A stretch of DNA of 8,860 nt. Source: Bdellovibrionales bacterium (GTDB lineage Bacteria; Bdellovibrionota; JAFGOL01). Both the position numbers and the translations under genes were made by a program. Under the pieces are notes generated by a model. It made no database searches, was not told the origin of the DNA, and saw only the letters and a program-made list of their open reading frames with translations. The stretch covers positions 1-8,860 of the forward strand of contig JAKLHL010000055.1 of the NCBI GenBank assembly GCA_022710165.1, read 5' to 3'. Shown in pieces: positions 6,649 through 8,860 of the stretch (its first letter is position 1; each line of letters opens with the position of its first letter).

Positions 6649-8814
6649 ATGAAGAAACTTGTAGGTTACTTTCTGTTACTCACCTTTGTTATCAGTAATA
6701 CGGTTTATGCACAGCAAAGTTTTCCTAATTATAAATGGACAGACGACGCTGGTGGCACAGCAAACGGCATTGTTACAACAACCTATGAAGTGAACGGAAA
6801 CAGCTCTAACGGGAATTCCGGTTCTGCTGTTGCTGTTGACGTGTGTATAGACCCAGAGAAAAAGAAGCTTGAACAAAAGAAAAACCAAGAAAAACATAAC
6901 AAGACTATGGATAAACTGAGAGCTAAAGACGTTGATCTTGAACAACGCATGAAATCAGTAGTTGATATTTTGCTCTATGATGTCGATCAGAATAAAAATA
7001 ACTTAACAGATAAAATGACGGCACTTGGTACCTTAGATATTGTTTTTTCAAACAATATATTGAGTAAAGAGCAAGAAGTTGATCTTGTCCTTAATAGGAT
7101 TTTTTCATCCATTGGAGTTGGTGGAGTTACAGAAGCTTGGGCCTGTACAGTACTTGGTCTTGTTGTTAATTATTATCCAGCAGCATGGCAAAAGAATTCA
7201 TCAGTTAGTCAATATTATCCATCCTGGCAAAAGAATTTATCGGCTGACCAGAATTTTAGGGATCCAAAATACAGGGATAAAATACTCAGAATCTTTGACT
7301 GGATAGATGATGAAACAGTAGATATTGAGCTTAGGATGAACTTGGCTGAAGCGGTTGGGCTTATTAAAGGTTCGGCTGAAAGCATCTCTATTTATATAGA
7401 AAACATAAGTAAAAGTCTTTCAAACTATAGTTACTATGAGAAGACCAACAATTCAGCACTAATCTTTTCTTTGGCAAGAGCACTTGCATATCAGGCTTCA
7501 GTTTATAATGATGAACGTGCTGAGCAAATCTTAAAAAATTATTATTATGACATATATAGCTCTGACATAGATAGCCGAAAGAAGATGGTTATCTCATATC
7601 CAATTACAGTTATTGTCAACGCAGCGATGGCTGCTGGAAGTTATGGGATTGAATCATCGTACGTTCCTTTGCAGTTTTTCTCTATGTGGGGCAACAGGGA
7701 TAATATTTTTGATGTAGGCGGGATAAAAATGATACCGCTTGATATAAGGAGGATGTGCTTTGATATACTTCCTGCATCAGAGAAAGATAAGCTCAAGAAA
7801 GAATATCCTGATGGCATAGAGACTGTGTTCGAAGAAGTAGATGGCAAGACAGTTGCAGTCGATCGCCCAATTTATACTGATGCCGAGCAGGCTAGATACG
7901 AAATAGAGAGTACATGCAACAGCCTGTTGGAGTTGGTACTTACGGCTCTAACATTTGAAATGGGCGGGGCTGTTATGATGAGATTGGCTTATGGGACAGA
8001 GTTTGCAATTGCTAATTCTGTATTTGCTGAAGCTGTAGCATATAGAATTGCTTCCACAGGGGGTCGTAGCACTGTAGCTGCTTATGAGATGTCTTTAATG
8101 TTGAACAGTGCCAGATATACTATTGCTTTTGCTGAAACGCCAATAGGGATGATGTCTAAAAGAATAGGCGATGGTATAAGAAGTCTGCTTATAAAGCTAT
8201 CTCCACAGATATCATTGCTCAAGAACGGCTTCTTAACGAATTTACTTTTAGTTAATATGAATCTTGCACCACTTACTACCAAGGCAGTTCCTAATGTCGT
8301 GAATGCTTCAAAACCTGCAGTTGAACTTGCTATGAGCACAGCAGAGAAAGAGGCCCTTCAAACAGCTAAGGATGTATTTAAGACATATACTGACGATATT
8401 ATAGAAACAACGGATGACGCCTTCTTTTCCTTGCTCGAGAAAAAAGGTCTTAATCCTGCTGAATCACAAGAAATTATTAACACGTTGAAACCACAAAGCC
8501 CTATAAAAGAAGCTCCAATCCCTGAGAATATAGTTAACCAGGACCTGGTTAAGACGGTGTTTATATTCGTTCAAGATGGTGTTGATAAATACCTGATAAT
8601 TGAGGATAGGATCCCTAGCTTTAATGACGAGAATGAGGATAGAAAAGAATATACTCATAAGAAGACCTTTAAATATGAGGACGGAAAGCCAAAATATCAT
8701 TCTAGCCTTGGAGGAGGGGGTGAACCTCCTTTATCTCTTTCTGCTGAGGCAAGTGCAGAACTTGACAGGCTTATTGAGGAATACAACAGGCTATGTAAAG
8801 AATTTAAGGCTTGA
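6649..8814 (+). CDS. Exported protein of unknown function, family A paralogue (721 aa)
   Basis: This is a full-length paralogue of the 1813-3963 product. Residues 1-21 are a signal peptide with the same ending (VYA|QQ). An N-terminal YKW...TTTYEV segment matches the Ig-like fragment of the first gene. It then diverges into a Lys/Glu-rich, possibly coiled-coil stretch (about 70-100) absent from the paralogue. Shared blocks include DKMTALGTLDIVF, VNYYP, RDPKYR, RALAYQA, AMAAGSYGI, MWGNRDNIF, EFAIANSVFAE (451-461) and FAETPIG (494-500). The C-terminal domain (592-721) has SLLEKKGLNPAESQEIIN, TFKYEDG, LGGGG and the PLSLS...YNRLCK tail with Cys716. Residues 175-201 contain an imperfect internal duplication. 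No enzyme motif was seen, and the product is probably exported to periplasm, surface or medium. It is third in the probable operon, 59 nt after the family B gene. It ends in tandem in-frame stops (TGA TAA). The remaining bases to 8860 show no terminator hairpin. Confidence 0.9.
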   Translation: MKKLVGYFLLLTFVISNTVYAQQSFPNYKWTDDAGGTANGIVTTTYEVNGNSSNGNSGSAVAVDVCIDPEKKKLEQKKNQEKHNKTMDKLRAKDVDLEQRMKSVVDILLYDVDQNKNNLTDKMTALGTLDIVFSNNILSKEQEVDLVLNRIFSSIGVGGVTEAWACTVLGLVVNYYPAAWQKNSSVSQYYPSWQKNLSADQNFRDPKYRDKILRIFDWIDDETVDIELRMNLAEAVGLIKGSAESISIYIENISKSLSNYSYYEKTNNSALIFSLARALAYQASVYNDERAEQILKNYYYDIYSSDIDSRKKMVISYPITVIVNAAMAAGSYGIESSYVPLQFFSMWGNRDNIFDVGGIKMIPLDIRRMCFDILPASEKDKLKKEYPDGIETVFEEVDGKTVAVDRPIYTDAEQARYEIESTCNSLLELVLTALTFEMGGAVMMRLAYGTEFAIANSVFAEAVAYRIASTGGRSTVAAYEMSLMLNSARYTIAFAETPIGMMSKRIGDGIRSLLIKLSPQISLLKNGFLTNLLLVNMNLAPLTTKAVPNVVNASKPAVELAMSTAEKEALQTAKDVFKTYTDDIIETTDDAFFSLLEKKGLNPAESQEIINTLKPQSPIKEAPIPENIVNQDLVKTVFIFVQDGVDKYLIIEDRIPSFNDENEDRKEYTHKKTFKYEDGKPKYHSSLGGGGEPPLSLSAEASAELDRLIEEYNRLCKEFKA
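7171..7251 (+). repeat. Imperfect in-frame tandem duplication inside the third gene
   Basis: Two adjacent units of 42 nt (7171-7212) and 39 nt (7213-7251) encode YYPAAWQKNSSVSQ and YYPSWQKNLSADQ. They share TATTATCCA and TGGCAAAAGAATT at the DNA level and differ by one codon in length. The paralogue at 1813 lacks the repeated WQKN motif, but the distance between its flanking NYYP and RDPKYR blocks is the same (26 residues). Confidence 0.7.
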
Positions 8815-8860
8815 TAATTCGTCTTAAGGGGCTGTAAAATTCCGGCTCATTGTGATATGA

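Noticed and set aside
1813..8814. Polymorphic toxin or contact-dependent inhibition cluster
   Set aside because: Those proteins vary at their C-terminal toxin ends and are followed by small immunity genes. Here the C-termini are the shared part, and there is no small immunity-type gene in the gaps.
8815..8860. Possible terminator or new gene start (ATG at 8857) after the third gene
   Set aside because: No stem-loop with a U-run is visible, and the ATG has no suitably spaced ribosome binding site; too little sequence remains to judge.

Overview
The window is AT-rich bacterial DNA (GC is visibly below 50%, with many ATA and AGA/AGG codons) and uses the standard bacterial code. It carries four genes, all predicted to be exported: one runs leftward off the left edge, and three run rightward as a probable transcription unit. 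No tRNA, rRNA, CRISPR array, transposase or integrase signature was seen. The organism looks Gram-negative. The Gln immediately after every predicted signal-peptidase site and the Ig-like TTTYSV signature recall Bacteroidota, but the clear Shine-Dalgarno sequences (AGGAG/GGAGGA) argue against typical Bacteroidota. Elusimicrobiota, Omnitrophota or another FCB-related lineage are equally possible, so the phylum is left open.

Layout. Positions 1-1623 (minus strand) hold the N-terminal 541 residues of a secreted zinc metallopeptidase fused to a TolB/WD40-like beta-propeller; its end lies outside the window. A 189-base divergent intergenic region (1624-1812) holds candidate promoters, a small inverted repeat and an 8-bp palindrome. 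Positions 1813-3963, 3995-6589 and 6649-8814 (plus strand) hold three large exported proteins of 716, 864 and 721 residues that I cannot assign to a named family. The gaps between them are 31 and 59 bases. The last 46 bases (8815-8860) show no terminator and no clear gene start.

How the genes relate. The first and third plus-strand proteins are full-length paralogues, similar from signal peptide to C-terminus with several invariant blocks. The middle protein differs over most of its length. It ends, however, in a domain of about 125 residues matching the other two, closing with a PL-x-LS-x-E...YN...C tail and one invariant Cys close to the C-terminus. The order is therefore A-B-A', with a common C-terminal module. 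The simplest reading is a co-transcribed, co-exported set of envelope or extracellular proteins, perhaps forming a complex, next to a divergent secreted protease. The function of the three-gene set is unknown, and it is the best candidate here for an undescribed system.
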